Shown here: piece by piece, positions 53,842 through 62,718 of the stretch
Position numbering within the stretch: the first letter of the stretch is position 1
How the letters are laid out: every line of letters begins with the position of its first letter
Assembly: GCA_963832895.1 (NCBI GenBank)
Contig: CAWHVQ010000008.1
Coordinates: 1-64,000 of the forward strand
DNA length: 64,000 nt
Direction of reading: 5' to 3'
Origin: JAMXLO01 sp963832895
GTDB lineage: Bacteria; Pseudomonadota; Alphaproteobacteria; Acetobacterales; Acetobacteraceae
Made by a program: the position numbers and the translations under genes
Notes under the pieces: model-generated
What the model saw: the letters and a program-made list of their open reading frames with translations, nothing else
Databases searched by the model: none
Told to the model about the DNA's origin: nothing

Positions 53842-55212
53842 ATGACGACGCATGTGCGCTGCGGTACGCTGTTCGCAGGAAACGATGCGACCGCTCTGAA
53901 AAACCATACGCTTTCGTTCGGTGATCGTGGCGAGATAACCCATGTCGGCCCGACAAGCGAGGCTCCGCCGGTCGCGGCGCGCGAGACTGTGCTCGACTAT
54001 GGCAATCTCTTCGTCATGCCGGGCCTTCAGGACGTTCATACGCATCTTGCCTACGGCAATGCCAAGTCCGAGGAGGATATCGACCTATACCAGCCGATGG
54101 AGTTCCGCTCGCTGCGTGGGCTGTTCTTCGCGCAGAAGGTTCTTGCGGCCGGCTATACGTCGATTTGCGCGCCTGGCGATGCGGGGCAGATCAGCCTCTC
54201 GGTTCGCAACGCGATCAACTTCGGGCTGTTCGATGGTCCGCGTGTCACCGCGGCCGGCCGCTACCTGACAACGCGCCAGGGACTGACCGACTGGTACCCG
54301 ACCTGGATCGGAGTGCCCGACACGTCTATCGGCCGTCTCGTCACCAGCAAGGACGAGGCGGTCGAAGAGATCCGCGTGCAAGTCAAGAACGGTGTGGACT
54401 GCATCAAGATTGCCATGGATGGCGTCCAGACACGCGAGAATGGCGAGCTGATTGCCGCTTTCAACCGGGACGAAACGACCGCGATGGTCACCGAGGCCCA
54501 CCGGCTCGGCAAGCGCGTCGTCGTGCACGCGCGCGGCCGCGAGGCGATCCTCTATGCCGCCCACGCCGGCGTCGATCTGATCTTTCACGCCACATATCTC
54601 GATGACGAATGTCTTGAGGCGATGGTTAAATCCGGCACGGCCATCGGCCCAACCCTGACATTCCCGCGCAACATCATCGACTTCACCCAGCCGCACGAGC
54701 CTGCCGCGATCAAGGGCCGCATCAGCGACACCGAGCGGGAATACGAGATCGCCTGCGTCAACATGCAGAAGGCAAAGCGCGCCAGTATTCCGATGATGAC
54801 CGGAACCGATTCAGGCTTCGCGGTCACGCCGTACGGCGAATGGCACGCGACCGAGCTGGAGATCTTCGTCCGCGATCTCGGCTTCACCTCGGCCGAAGCG
54901 CTGTGCTGCGCGACGTCGGTTACCAGCCGGTTCATGGCCAATGGTGGGAAATTCGGCATCTTGGAGCGCGGCCGTTTGGCCGATTTCATCGCGGTCGATG
55001 GCTCGCCGCTCGAGAATGTGGCGATCCTCCAGGACAAACAGCGCATCCGGCACGTGCATATCGCGGGCAAGCGCATGGACGTTCCCGAGCGCTCCTACGA
55101 TCCGCGCCAGGTCACCGATCGCAGCTTCAGCAACTGGACCGATCTCTATACGCAGGAGCGGGTCAGATCGCTGCGGCCCAATCGCGTCCATCTCGCCGCT
55201 GCGGCTGAATAG
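53842..55212 (+). CDS. Metal-dependent amidohydrolase (imidazolonepropionase/TRZ-ATZ-like)
   Basis: GGGAG precedes ATG 53842. GLQDVHTHLAYG gives the HxH metal site, CIKIAMDG the lysine (possibly carboxylated), VVVHARG and IFHATYLD further metal-binding His, and MTGTDSGF the catalytic Asp. At 456 residues it is the size of prolidase/AtzF-type cyclic-amide or amide hydrolases. The gene ends four bases before the convergent molybdenum hydroxylase. Confidence 0.9.
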   Translation: MTTHVRCGTLFAGNDATALKNHTLSFGDRGEITHVGPTSEAPPVAARETVLDYGNLFVMPGLQDVHTHLAYGNAKSEEDIDLYQPMEFRSLRGLFFAQKVLAAGYTSICAPGDAGQISLSVRNAINFGLFDGPRVTAAGRYLTTRQGLTDWYPTWIGVPDTSIGRLVTSKDEAVEEIRVQVKNGVDCIKIAMDGVQTRENGELIAAFNRDETTAMVTEAHRLGKRVVVHARGREAILYAAHAGVDLIFHATYLDDECLEAMVKSGTAIGPTLTFPRNIIDFTQPHEPAAIKGRISDTEREYEIACVNMQKAKRASIPMMTGTDSGFAVTPYGEWHATELEIFVRDLGFTSAEALCCATSVTSRFMANGGKFGILERGRLADFIAVDGSPLENVAILQDKQRIRHVHIAGKRMDVPERSYDPRQVTDRSFSNWTDLYTQERVRSLRPNRVHLAAAAE

Positions 55213-55216
55213 CGCT

Positions 55217-57574
55217 TCAGGGCGTCCGCATCGCGCGCACGAGCAGTTCGGGGTTGATCGGCGTTGCGTTCACCTCGACCCCGAATGGCGCCAGGGCGTC
55301 GCAGACCGCATTGGCGATGGCCGCCGGCGGCGCGACCGCACCACCTTCGCCCACGCCCTTGACGCCGAGAGGGTTAAGCGGCGACGGCGAATGCTGGTGG
55401 AGGATCTGGAACGCCGGCATGTCGCTCGCGATCGGCAGCGCGTAATCCATCAACGAGCCGCTGAGCAGTTGGCCTTGCGCGTCATAGGCGATGCCCTCGC
55501 ACAGGATGCCGCCGAGACCTTGCACCGCGCCGCCCATGATCTGACCCTCGACCAGCATCGGGTTGACGACGACACCGCAATCGTGGGCAACCGCGTAGCT
55601 TTTGATCGCGACGCGGCCGGTATCGCGGTCCACCTCGACGATCGCGGCATGGACCGCGTAGCTCCAGGTGACGGTCTGCGGCTGCCAATAGAAGGTTTCC
55701 TCGAGACCAGCGTCGATCCCTGGCGGGCGCTCGTTCTCCCAGCCCGGACGCGCCGCCTGCGCTATCCTGGCGAGACTCACCATGGCGCCCGGCGCGCCGA
55801 CCACGCCAACGCCGCCATCGCGCAATTCGAGGTCGATCTCGGCACATTCAAGCAGATTGGCGGCGATGGCGAACACCTTGTGCCGCAGCCGCTCGCTCGC
55901 GTGATGCATCGCAGCCGAGAGGGTAACGGTGCTGCGGCTTGCCATGGTTCCGAACCCGATCGCGATCGCGGCCGTATCGGCGAGCGCCACCACGACATCT
56001 TCGGGCGCGACCTTCCATAGATCCGCGGCCACCTGCGAGAAGATGGTCTCCATGCCCTGACCCTGCGGGCATGCGCCGGACGAAACATAGATCTTGCCGG
56101 TCGGATCGACACGAACAAACGCGCTTTCGAATGGCCCGACACCGGTGCCTTCGATGTAGCAGCCGATGCCAAGCCCGAGAAGGCGGTTGTCGCGACGTGC
56201 CTGCTCCTGGCGCTGCCGGAATGCCGCGACGCCACCGATCGCATCAAGCGCCTTCGCCAGGGCGGCAGGATAATCGCCGCTGTCATAGACGATCGGCTCG
56301 CCGTCACGATACGGAATGCCGACGCGATAGGGCATTTCGTCGGCGCGGATCATGTTGCGCCGTCGTACCTCCGCCGGTTCCAGTTCAAGAGCCCGTGCCA
56401 CGAGGTCGATGGTGCGCTCCATCGCGAATGCGGCTTCAGGACGGCCGGCCCCGCGGTAAGGGGCATTCGGAACCTTGTTGGTGACGGCGATCCTGCCGGA
56501 CGCCGCAAGATTCTCGATCTTGTAGGGCCCTGTCAGGTGGACAGCCGTGTTGTAGGCAACACCCGATCCGATCGGGTTCCAGGCGCCGCAATCCACAATG
56601 TAATCATCGCGCAACGCGAGGATGCGGCCGTCGTCGTCGAATCCGACCTCGATGTCATGCAACTGGTCGCGCGAATGCGTCGCACTCATCATGTGCTCGC
56701 GACGGTCCTCGATCCAGCGTACCGGTCGCCCCAGCCGGCGTGCGAGGAATGTGATCAGCAGATCCTCGGGGTAGACGTGGCCTTTGCCGCCGAAACCGCC
56801 ACCGACATCCAGCGCGACACAGCGCACGCGCGCTTCCGGCAGACTGAGCAGCGCGGCGGCCTCGCGACGGACCCAATGAACCACCTGGGTCGAGGACCAG
56901 ATCGTCGCCGTGTCGCTGCGAGGATCATAAGCGCTGACAACGCCACGGCATTCCATCGGCATGGCGGTATAGCGATGGTGATAGAAGCGTCGCGTCAATC
57001 TGTGCGGCGCGCGTGCCAGTGCGGCGTCAGCGTTGCCGCGGCCAACCGAAAAGTTACCGATGAGATTGGTCTCGAACTGATCGTGCACAATGCAACTGTC
57101 TGGACGCAACGCCGCCTCGGGGTCCACGACCGCGGGCAACTCCTCGAGATCCGTCTGCACCAGTTCGGCCGCATCTTCGGCCTGCGCGCGGCTTTCCGCG
57201 ACGATGATCGCAAGTGCCTCGCCCACGTGCCGGACCTTGTCATGCGCCAGAAGTGGCTGTCGCGGACTGAGGAACTTGTGTTGGATGACCGAGGTCCATT
57301 TGCGCGGCAACGAGATCTGCCCCTCGGGCACTGACGGGAGCATCTGCAACAGATCGGCGCCGTCGAGCGCGAACACGACGCCGGGTGCCGCGGCGGCGCG
57401 TGACAGGTCGACCGAGCGGATGCGGGCGTGCGCCACCGGGCTCCGCACGAGGACCGCATGCAGCATGCGCGGCAGGACGAGATCGGCAATGAACTGTCCC
57501 TGGCCGGTCAGCAGCCGGCGATCCTCGCGCCGCAACAGTGAGCGCCCGACATAGGGAGTTCCAATGTCGTCCAT
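55217..57574 (-). CDS. Xanthine-dehydrogenase-family molybdopterin subunit (CoxL form II-like), without partners
   Basis: ATG 57574 gives 785 residues: MDDIGTPYVGRSLLRREDRRLLTGQGQFIADL is the usual family start. GGGFGGKGHVYPED, PYRGAGRPEA (form II AYRGAGR motif, with Pro for Ala) and the active-site Glu in GVKGVGEGGAVAPP are present. Such subunits normally need a 2Fe-2S small subunit and a FAD subunit. Neither is adjacent, so they are encoded elsewhere or the enzyme works in another complex. Confidence 0.92.
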   Translation of the reverse strand: MDDIGTPYVGRSLLRREDRRLLTGQGQFIADLVLPRMLHAVLVRSPVAHARIRSVDLSRAAAAPGVVFALDGADLLQMLPSVPEGQISLPRKWTSVIQHKFLSPRQPLLAHDKVRHVGEALAIIVAESRAQAEDAAELVQTDLEELPAVVDPEAALRPDSCIVHDQFETNLIGNFSVGRGNADAALARAPHRLTRRFYHHRYTAMPMECRGVVSAYDPRSDTATIWSSTQVVHWVRREAAALLSLPEARVRCVALDVGGGFGGKGHVYPEDLLITFLARRLGRPVRWIEDRREHMMSATHSRDQLHDIEVGFDDDGRILALRDDYIVDCGAWNPIGSGVAYNTAVHLTGPYKIENLAASGRIAVTNKVPNAPYRGAGRPEAAFAMERTIDLVARALELEPAEVRRRNMIRADEMPYRVGIPYRDGEPIVYDSGDYPAALAKALDAIGGVAAFRQRQEQARRDNRLLGLGIGCYIEGTGVGPFESAFVRVDPTGKIYVSSGACPQGQGMETIFSQVAADLWKVAPEDVVVALADTAAIAIGFGTMASRSTVTLSAAMHHASERLRHKVFAIAANLLECAEIDLELRDGGVGVVGAPGAMVSLARIAQAARPGWENERPPGIDAGLEETFYWQPQTVTWSYAVHAAIVEVDRDTGRVAIKSYAVAHDCGVVVNPMLVEGQIMGGAVQGLGGILCEGIAYDAQGQLLSGSLMDYALPIASDMPAFQILHQHSPSPLNPLGVKGVGEGGAVAPPAAIANAVCDALAPFGVEVNATPINPELLVRAMRTP

Positions 57575-57694
57575 CGTGCGAGCCTCTCCGTGATACGCGA
57601 GTTTGCGGCAATTGCCGGCGAAGGACCAGCGCGGCAATATGCGGGCAACACTTGTCGCCGGAGGGAGACGCCGGCTGTCAACAGGAGGGAACCG

Positions 57695-58447
57695 ATGATC
57701 GATCTGTATTTCTGGCCGACCGGAAACGGCAAGAAGGTCGTCATTCTGCTCGAGGAACTCGGACTGCCGTACACGTTCAAGCCGATCAATATCGGCCGCG
57801 GCGACCAGCTCACTGCCGAGTTCCTGAAGATTTCGCCCAATGGCCGCATGCCGGCGATTGTCGATGACGAGCCGATGGGTGGCGGCGAGCCGATTTCGAT
57901 CTTCGAGTCAGGCGCAATCATGACATATCTCGCGGAAAAGACCGGGCAGTTCTGCCCGACCGACCCGCGCGGGAAATACGACGTCGCCCAGTGGGTTAGC
58001 TGGCAAATGGCCAATCAAGGGCCAAAGCTGGGTGAGCAGGGGCATTTCCGGCGCGCGCTCGACGCGGGCAGCAATGGCGATCTTTCCTATGCCCTTCGCC
58101 GCTTCGATAACGAGGCGCATCGCATCTTCGGGGTGATGAACCTTGGACTGTTCAACAAGCGTTATCTGGCGGCCGGCGAGTACACGATCGCCGACATGAT
58201 CTGCTATCCCTGGGCCTCGAGCTGGGCAACACGAAAAATCGACATCGACGAGTTTCCCAACGTCAAGTCCTGGCTGGAGGAAATCGGTGAGCGGCCGGCG
58301 GTCAAAAAGGCCATGGCGCTGGGACCGGAGTTCCGCGAGGACCCGGCTTCGATCAGTGCCGAGGAGCAGGTCCGCCGCCGGGCACTGGTCGCGGACCAAC
58401 GGGCACAGCTGATTCCGGCGGAATGGATGGCCGCCGCCTCGGCGTAG
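57695..58447 (+). CDS. YfcG/YghU-type glutathione S-transferase
   Basis: AGGAGGGA precedes ATG 57695. The N-terminus IDLYFWPTGNGKKVVILLEE keeps the Thr9/Asn11 pair known from Escherichia coli YfcG, which binds GSH disulfide and acts as disulfide-bond oxidoreductase. SPNGRMPAIVDDEP holds the cis-Pro loop, and YTIADMICYPWASSW the C-terminal GST domain. It is 250 residues. It is divergent from the molybdenum hydroxylase. Confidence 0.92.
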   Translation: MIDLYFWPTGNGKKVVILLEELGLPYTFKPINIGRGDQLTAEFLKISPNGRMPAIVDDEPMGGGEPISIFESGAIMTYLAEKTGQFCPTDPRGKYDVAQWVSWQMANQGPKLGEQGHFRRALDAGSNGDLSYALRRFDNEAHRIFGVMNLGLFNKRYLAAGEYTIADMICYPWASSWATRKIDIDEFPNVKSWLEEIGERPAVKKAMALGPEFREDPASISAEEQVRRRALVADQRAQLIPAEWMAAASA

Positions 58448-58473
58448 CTGGTTCGCTCGCATCGGAGGAAGCC

Positions 58474-59232
58474 ATGGCATCAACCTCAACGGTCGCAGCC
58501 GCGCGGATCTCTGCTGATGAGTGGCAGGTCCGCTGCGACCTCGCGGCCTGCTATCGCCTGGTCGATATGTTCGGCTGGTCGGACCTGATCAACACCCGCA
58601 TCACGGCGCGAGTGCCAGGCACGCACGACCATTTCCTGATCAATCCCTACGGTTTGCTGTACGAAGAGGTCACCGCGTCGTCGTTGGTGAAGATCGATGT
58701 CGTGGGCAACCCGGTCGAGCCTGCCGCATCCGAGGTCAACAGCGGGGGCTTCGCGATACCGAGTGCGCTCCACATGGCGCGGCCGGAGTTGGGCTGCGTC
58801 GTTCACACGCACACGGTCGCCGGCTGCGCCGTGTCGATGCAAAAGCACGGATTGCTACCGCTCAATCAACATGCGTTGCAGGTCATCGGCGACGTTGCCT
58901 ATCACGACTATGAGGGCACGGGACGAAACCCTGAGGAGCGCGCGCGTCTCCTCGCAGATTTCGGTGATCGCCACATCATGGTCCTGCGCAACCATGGTTT
59001 GTTGGTGGTCGGAGCGACAATCGCCGAAGCCTTTGTCGCGACGTACCGCATGGAGCGGGCGTGCGCGATGCAGCTCGCCTTTCAGCAGTCGGGCACCGAA
59101 TTCAACCCGATCCGTGACCAGGTCGTAAGCGCCGCCTACGACAATGCGAGGCGCTCACGGAGCGGTCGCAGGGCCGAATGGCCGGCCCTGCTGCGCAAGC
59201 TCGACCGCATCGATCCATCGTACAGGCAGTAG
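58474..59232 (+). CDS. Class II aldolase/adducin family protein
   Basis: GAGGAAG precedes ATG 58474. The Zn-binding histidines appear in VVHTHTVAG and RNHGLLVVG, with SLVKID and EVNSGGFAIPSALHMARPELG as further family marks. It is 252 residues. It starts 26 bases after the GST gene on the same strand. Members cleave or decarboxylate phosphorylated and unphosphorylated sugar acids; a catabolic role with the neighbouring amidohydrolases is possible. Confidence 0.9.
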   Translation: MASTSTVAAARISADEWQVRCDLAACYRLVDMFGWSDLINTRITARVPGTHDHFLINPYGLLYEEVTASSLVKIDVVGNPVEPAASEVNSGGFAIPSALHMARPELGCVVHTHTVAGCAVSMQKHGLLPLNQHALQVIGDVAYHDYEGTGRNPEERARLLADFGDRHIMVLRNHGLLVVGATIAEAFVATYRMERACAMQLAFQQSGTEFNPIRDQVVSAAYDNARRSRSGRRAEWPALLRKLDRIDPSYRQ

Positions 59233-59238
59233 CCGGCG

Positions 59239-60378
59239 TTACGCCAACCCGTAGAGCGCCGCGGCGTTGTCATGGGTCAGCGCGCGGCGCATCTCCGGCG
59301 TCAAGGTGCGCATCTGCCGCTCGATCGCCTCGCGCGAATGCGGCCAGACGCTGTCGGGATGCGGGTAGTCCGACGCCCATAACAGGTGCCCCTCGCCGAA
59401 AAACGGCAGCAGCGACAGTGCGACGTAGTCTTCCTGGAATGTCGCGTAGATCTGCCGCTGGAACAGCTCGCTGGGTTTGGTGACCAGCGCGCTGCCGCCC
59501 TTGTCGGCCCAGAATTCCTTCGCTTCCCACAACCGCCAGTGACGATAGTCAAGCTCTTGCACGAGCCAGGGGAGCCAGCCGGTTCCGGCCTCCGCCATGA
59601 CGATGCGCAGCTTCGGATGCCGCTCCAGGATGCCCCAGGCGAACAGGTCAACGAAGGGCTCCAGGAAGTTGCCGAGGAAGAACTTGGTGTTCTCAAATAC
59701 GCTCGCAGCCTTGCCGGCGGCGCGGTCGCCGGGACGGCCGACAAACACGGTGATGTGCCATGCCAGGATGATGCCGCTCGATTCCAGCGCGGCCCAGAGC
59801 GGTTCCCATGCAGGGTCGTCGAGCTTCGGGTTGATATTGGCGATCATCAGGTTGACCTGGCGCACCCCACCTCGGGCAGCCAGCCGTGACAACTCCTGCA
59901 ATGCGCCCTCGGGGCTCTCCGGCAGCATCGGCACGCCGATCAACCGGTCCGGTGCTGCCGCGCAAAAGTCCAGCAGCCAGTCGTTGAAGACCCGATAGCA
60001 GGCCGCGCGCAGCACCGGGTCGTCAGTCGAGATCTGAAAGATCGGCCCGAAGATCAGTTGTGTCTGAACTCCGTCGCGATCCATGTCGGCGAGCCGCAGT
60101 TTGGCGTTGGCCGGCCGCCGCGCGCTGTTGTCGTGGATGCCGGCGCGATCGAGCGCCGTGTAGATCGGTTTGATCGGGCGCGCCGACCCGGTGGCGGGCG
60201 GCTTGCCGTCCCAGCGGCCCCAGACCTTGCCGTCGCAGATCCAGACGGCCTGCCCGTCACGTTCCTCGACATGCGGCGCACGGTCGCGCAGCGAGGCGGG
60301 CAGGCGGGTTTCCCACAGGTCGGCTGGCAGTTGTCCGAGATCCATATGGTCGTCGCAGGAGATCAGTCCGTCCGGCAT
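59239..60378 (-). CDS. Amidohydrolase family 2 (PF04909-like) metal-dependent hydrolase/decarboxylase
   Basis: ATG 60378 is preceded by GGAGG. LISCDDHMDL is the N-terminal metal motif with Asp-His in place of the common DxHxH. LDPAW, ILERHPKLRIVMAEAG and LLWASDYPHPDSVWP (Asp of the active site) complete the picture. At 379 residues it resembles the amidohydrolase_2 branch that contains aromatic decarboxylases such as ACMSD. It converges with the class II aldolase gene (six-base gap). Confidence 0.88.
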   Translation of the reverse strand: MPDGLISCDDHMDLGQLPADLWETRLPASLRDRAPHVEERDGQAVWICDGKVWGRWDGKPPATGSARPIKPIYTALDRAGIHDNSARRPANAKLRLADMDRDGVQTQLIFGPIFQISTDDPVLRAACYRVFNDWLLDFCAAAPDRLIGVPMLPESPEGALQELSRLAARGGVRQVNLMIANINPKLDDPAWEPLWAALESSGIILAWHITVFVGRPGDRAAGKAASVFENTKFFLGNFLEPFVDLFAWGILERHPKLRIVMAEAGTGWLPWLVQELDYRHWRLWEAKEFWADKGGSALVTKPSELFQRQIYATFQEDYVALSLLPFFGEGHLLWASDYPHPDSVWPHSREAIERQMRTLTPEMRRALTHDNAAALYGLA

Positions 60379-60607
60379 AGCATCCTCCAACGGTTTCCTG
60401 GGCCGAGCGGCCCCTTGGTTCGCGCTGCCGGCAGGCTAACCGCTGTTGGGTTGCCCCCGGGAGTGCCCGAAGGTGGCAGATACGCCACAATTGCGGACGG
60501 AGCCAGGAAACGGTTAAGACGGCTAGGTTGGATGCAGGAGCGTAAGCGCTCCCGGAGATGTTCGGCCCGAACAGAACGTTGGGCAAAAGCAGTAAAATCA
60601 AGCTTTG

Positions 60608-60682
60608 GCCGGGTTAGCACAGTGGTAGTGCAGCGGTTTTGTAAACCGAAGGTCGGGGGTTCAAATCCCTCACCCGGCACCA
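60608..60682 (+). tRNA. tRNA-Thr (anticodon TGT)
   Basis: The cloverleaf folds completely: acceptor GCCGGGT pairs with ACCCGGC, the anticodon loop TTTGTAA reads TGT (ACA codons), and the T-arm GGGGG-TTCAAAT-CCCTC is followed by an encoded CCA at 60680-60682. Confidence 0.95.
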
Positions 60683-60977
60683 ATGAAAGCAACAATTCAG
60701 AGGTTACGAGAGCGTGCCCCGGCAGCCCAGTTATGTTGGTGCTATGGCGGGCTTCGATTTTTCGCCTTCTGTAGCCTGGCCGCCCTCGAGCGGCTGGGGC
60801 CTGAGTGAGTCGCTGCGGGCGCGCCGGTCGGGCTCCCATTGACGCGCGCCCCACGGCGACACCAGCCCTTTTGGGCATCCCGGTTTACCAGGACCTCATG
60901 CGCATTGGTCAGCTCATCGGCCAACCGCCGATCACTGGCTGCACATGCGGAAGCGTTGAATGGAGGGATGGACTGGT

Positions 60978-61277
60978 TTAGAGCTTCAGCCAATTCTGAT
61001 CGCCGAACGCAGGGTCGTGGATCCGCTGATGGTTATCAAAGGATCTGCGCGACATCACGGACGGTGGTGCATGAGGTGCATTAGGCCTCCGGATCACTGG
61101 CATCCGCGTGGACGGTATCCGGCGGAACGAAGGTCCCCGTCCTCCCGGGAAACCAGAGAAGCTCCTGGAGGCGCCGAATCCCCAAGCCGCTCCAGCAAAA
61201 CCACCCTGGCTCCCCCGAGCATCGACTTGCGACGGGATGAGCAAGAGGCCCAGGAACAGGATCGGAACCGCCCACAT
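60978..61277 (-). CDS. Small secreted glycine/arginine-rich hypothetical protein
   Basis: MWAVPILFLGLLLIPSQVDA is a convincing signal peptide. The mature 80 residues are rich in Gly, Ser, Phe and Arg (RGSQGGFAGAAWGFGASRSF, GFPGGRGPSFRRIPST). No ribosome site is clear before ATG 61277, and the family is not known to me. It is bounded by the two tRNA genes and by a 454-base stretch in which I see nothing else. Confidence 0.45.
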   Translation of the reverse strand: MWAVPILFLGLLLIPSQVDARGSQGGFAGAAWGFGASRSFSGFPGGRGPSFRRIPSTRMPVIRRPNAPHAPPSVMSRRSFDNHQRIHDPAFGDQNWLKL

Positions 61278-61731
61278 AGTCCGACGCTATGCGTAGCGCC
61301 GTTAGCCTGCAAGAGTGACACTCCGCGCGATGGTCAGAGCACCAGCCGATCAGCACCCAATTGGCCGCCCCGCCCGCGGTGACTTGTCAGTCCATTCCAA
61401 TTCTACCGGAACGCCGGCGCAACGCGGACATCCGAGGCATTGGGCCGATGACCAACACCTGTCATCAAGCGCAAGATCAGCGGTGGCACCCAAAGCGACG
61501 ATGGGTGCAACTGTCGCGACGCCTTCTTCGGCCCATGCACAGAGACCAAACTCGGCAGCAACCCGTTTGAGCTTCACCGCTGGCTGTGGGGTCAAACCTC
61601 CACGCCGAAACACACTGAAATCGTCTTCCGGCTTGGTTACGCACAGCGGGGTGCCAAAATGTGGCCGTCCCCGCGGCATTTCCGGCGACCCCCAGAGTGA
61701 CAGTAAAATACTGCAAAATCAGCCGGTCCCC
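61278..61731. other. Intergenic stretch upstream of tRNA-Gln region
   Basis: No frame on either strand has start signals or protein-like composition. No repeat or structural RNA fold was recognised. It lies between the hypothetical gene and the 3' end of tRNA-Gln. Confidence 0.4.
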
Positions 61732-61805
61732 TGGCTGGGGCGGGAGGATTCGAACCTCCGATGGCGGAATCAAAATCCGCTGCCTTACCCCTTGGCTACG
61801 CCCCA
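61732..61805 (-). tRNA. tRNA-Gln (anticodon TTG)
   Basis: On the minus strand the RNA starts TGGGGCG, pairs with CGCCCCA, and has anticodon loop TTTTGAT (TTG, CAA codons) in the stem GCGGA/TCCGC. The T-loop is GTTCGAATC, with an encoded GCCA end. U1-A72 is the pair that glutaminyl-tRNA synthetase expects. Confidence 0.95.
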
Positions 61806-61853
61806 TCCGGCCACACCCGTGCATAGGTCGCGTGCCGGGCGAGGTAAAGTCTT

Positions 61854-62714
61854 TCATCCTCGCAGCAGCGATCCGGACCAGCACCACCAGCCGGTCTGTC
61901 GGATCTCGCTAACAGCGCGTCCGGCCGCTTCGCGATCTGCGAATAAGCCGAAGCAGGTCGCGCCCGAGCCGCTCATTCGAACCAGTAGGCAGCTTGGCAA
62001 CGCCGCCAATGCCGCAAGGACGTCGGCAATGACCGGCCGTAGCGTAACGGCGGCGGATTCCAGGTCGTTGCGCAACGGTGCCAGGTCGTGCGCCATTACC
62101 CTAGCGTCCGCCCAACCAGCGGGCAGCGCGGTGCGGACGGACCAGGTGCCCCGCCATGTGCGGAATACATCGGACGTGGCGACGGCAACCCCCGGATTGA
62201 CCAGCACGACGCCGCACTGTGGCGGGGTAGGCGCGGGTTCCAGCCGCTCACCGATCCCACTCATGCGACACGTGCGACCGAACAGGCAGGCCGGCACGTC
62301 CGCGCCAAGTCCACCTGCCAGCCTAGTCAACACGGCGCGGTCAGGCGGCACCCCCCACAATCGGCACAGCAGCCGCAGCGCAGCGGCCGCATCGGCTGAG
62401 CCTCCGCCAATACCCGATGCCACCGGCAGATGCTTCTCCAGCAGTATATGCGCCCCAGACGGCACCCCCGCCTCCGCGGCCAGGGCACGCGCCGCGCGGA
62501 GAACCAGATTATCGGGTTCGGCTGGCAACCGGCCGGCAAACGGGCCGGCTACTCGCAACGACAGTGTCTCCGCAGGTTCGGCGCGCAGCACGTCACCGAT
62601 TTCGGCGAACGCCACGAGGCTGTCGAGCAGATGGTATCCGTCGTCGCGTCGGCCGGTCAGATGCAGGTAGAGATTAATCTTGGCTGGCGCGGTCTCGGTC
62701 AGGCAATCAGGCAC
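61854..62714 (-). CDS. ispE: 4-diphosphocytidyl-2-C-methyl-D-erythritol kinase
   Basis: The 286-residue protein shows APAKINLYLHLTGRRDDGYHLLDSLV (Lys/Asp contacts) at the start and LPVASGIGGGSADAAAALRLL, the GHMP-kinase ATP loop with the PxxxGLGGGSS pattern, then a MSGSGATCFGLF C-terminal loop. It phosphorylates CDP-ME in the MEP isoprenoid pathway. It lies 48 bases downstream of the tRNA-Gln gene on the same strand and five bases after the TPR-protein gene. Confidence 0.96.
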   Translation of the reverse strand: MPDCLTETAPAKINLYLHLTGRRDDGYHLLDSLVAFAEIGDVLRAEPAETLSLRVAGPFAGRLPAEPDNLVLRAARALAAEAGVPSGAHILLEKHLPVASGIGGGSADAAAALRLLCRLWGVPPDRAVLTRLAGGLGADVPACLFGRTCRMSGIGERLEPAPTPPQCGVVLVNPGVAVATSDVFRTWRGTWSVRTALPAGWADARVMAHDLAPLRNDLESAAVTLRPVIADVLAALAALPSCLLVRMSGSGATCFGLFADREAAGRAVSEIRQTGWWCWSGSLLRG

Positions 62715-62718
62715 AAAG

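Noticed and set aside
60742..60993. 83-codon minus-strand frame next to tRNA-Thr
   Set aside because: No ribosome site, basic low-complexity tail and overlap with the better signal-peptide-bearing frame at 60978-61277.
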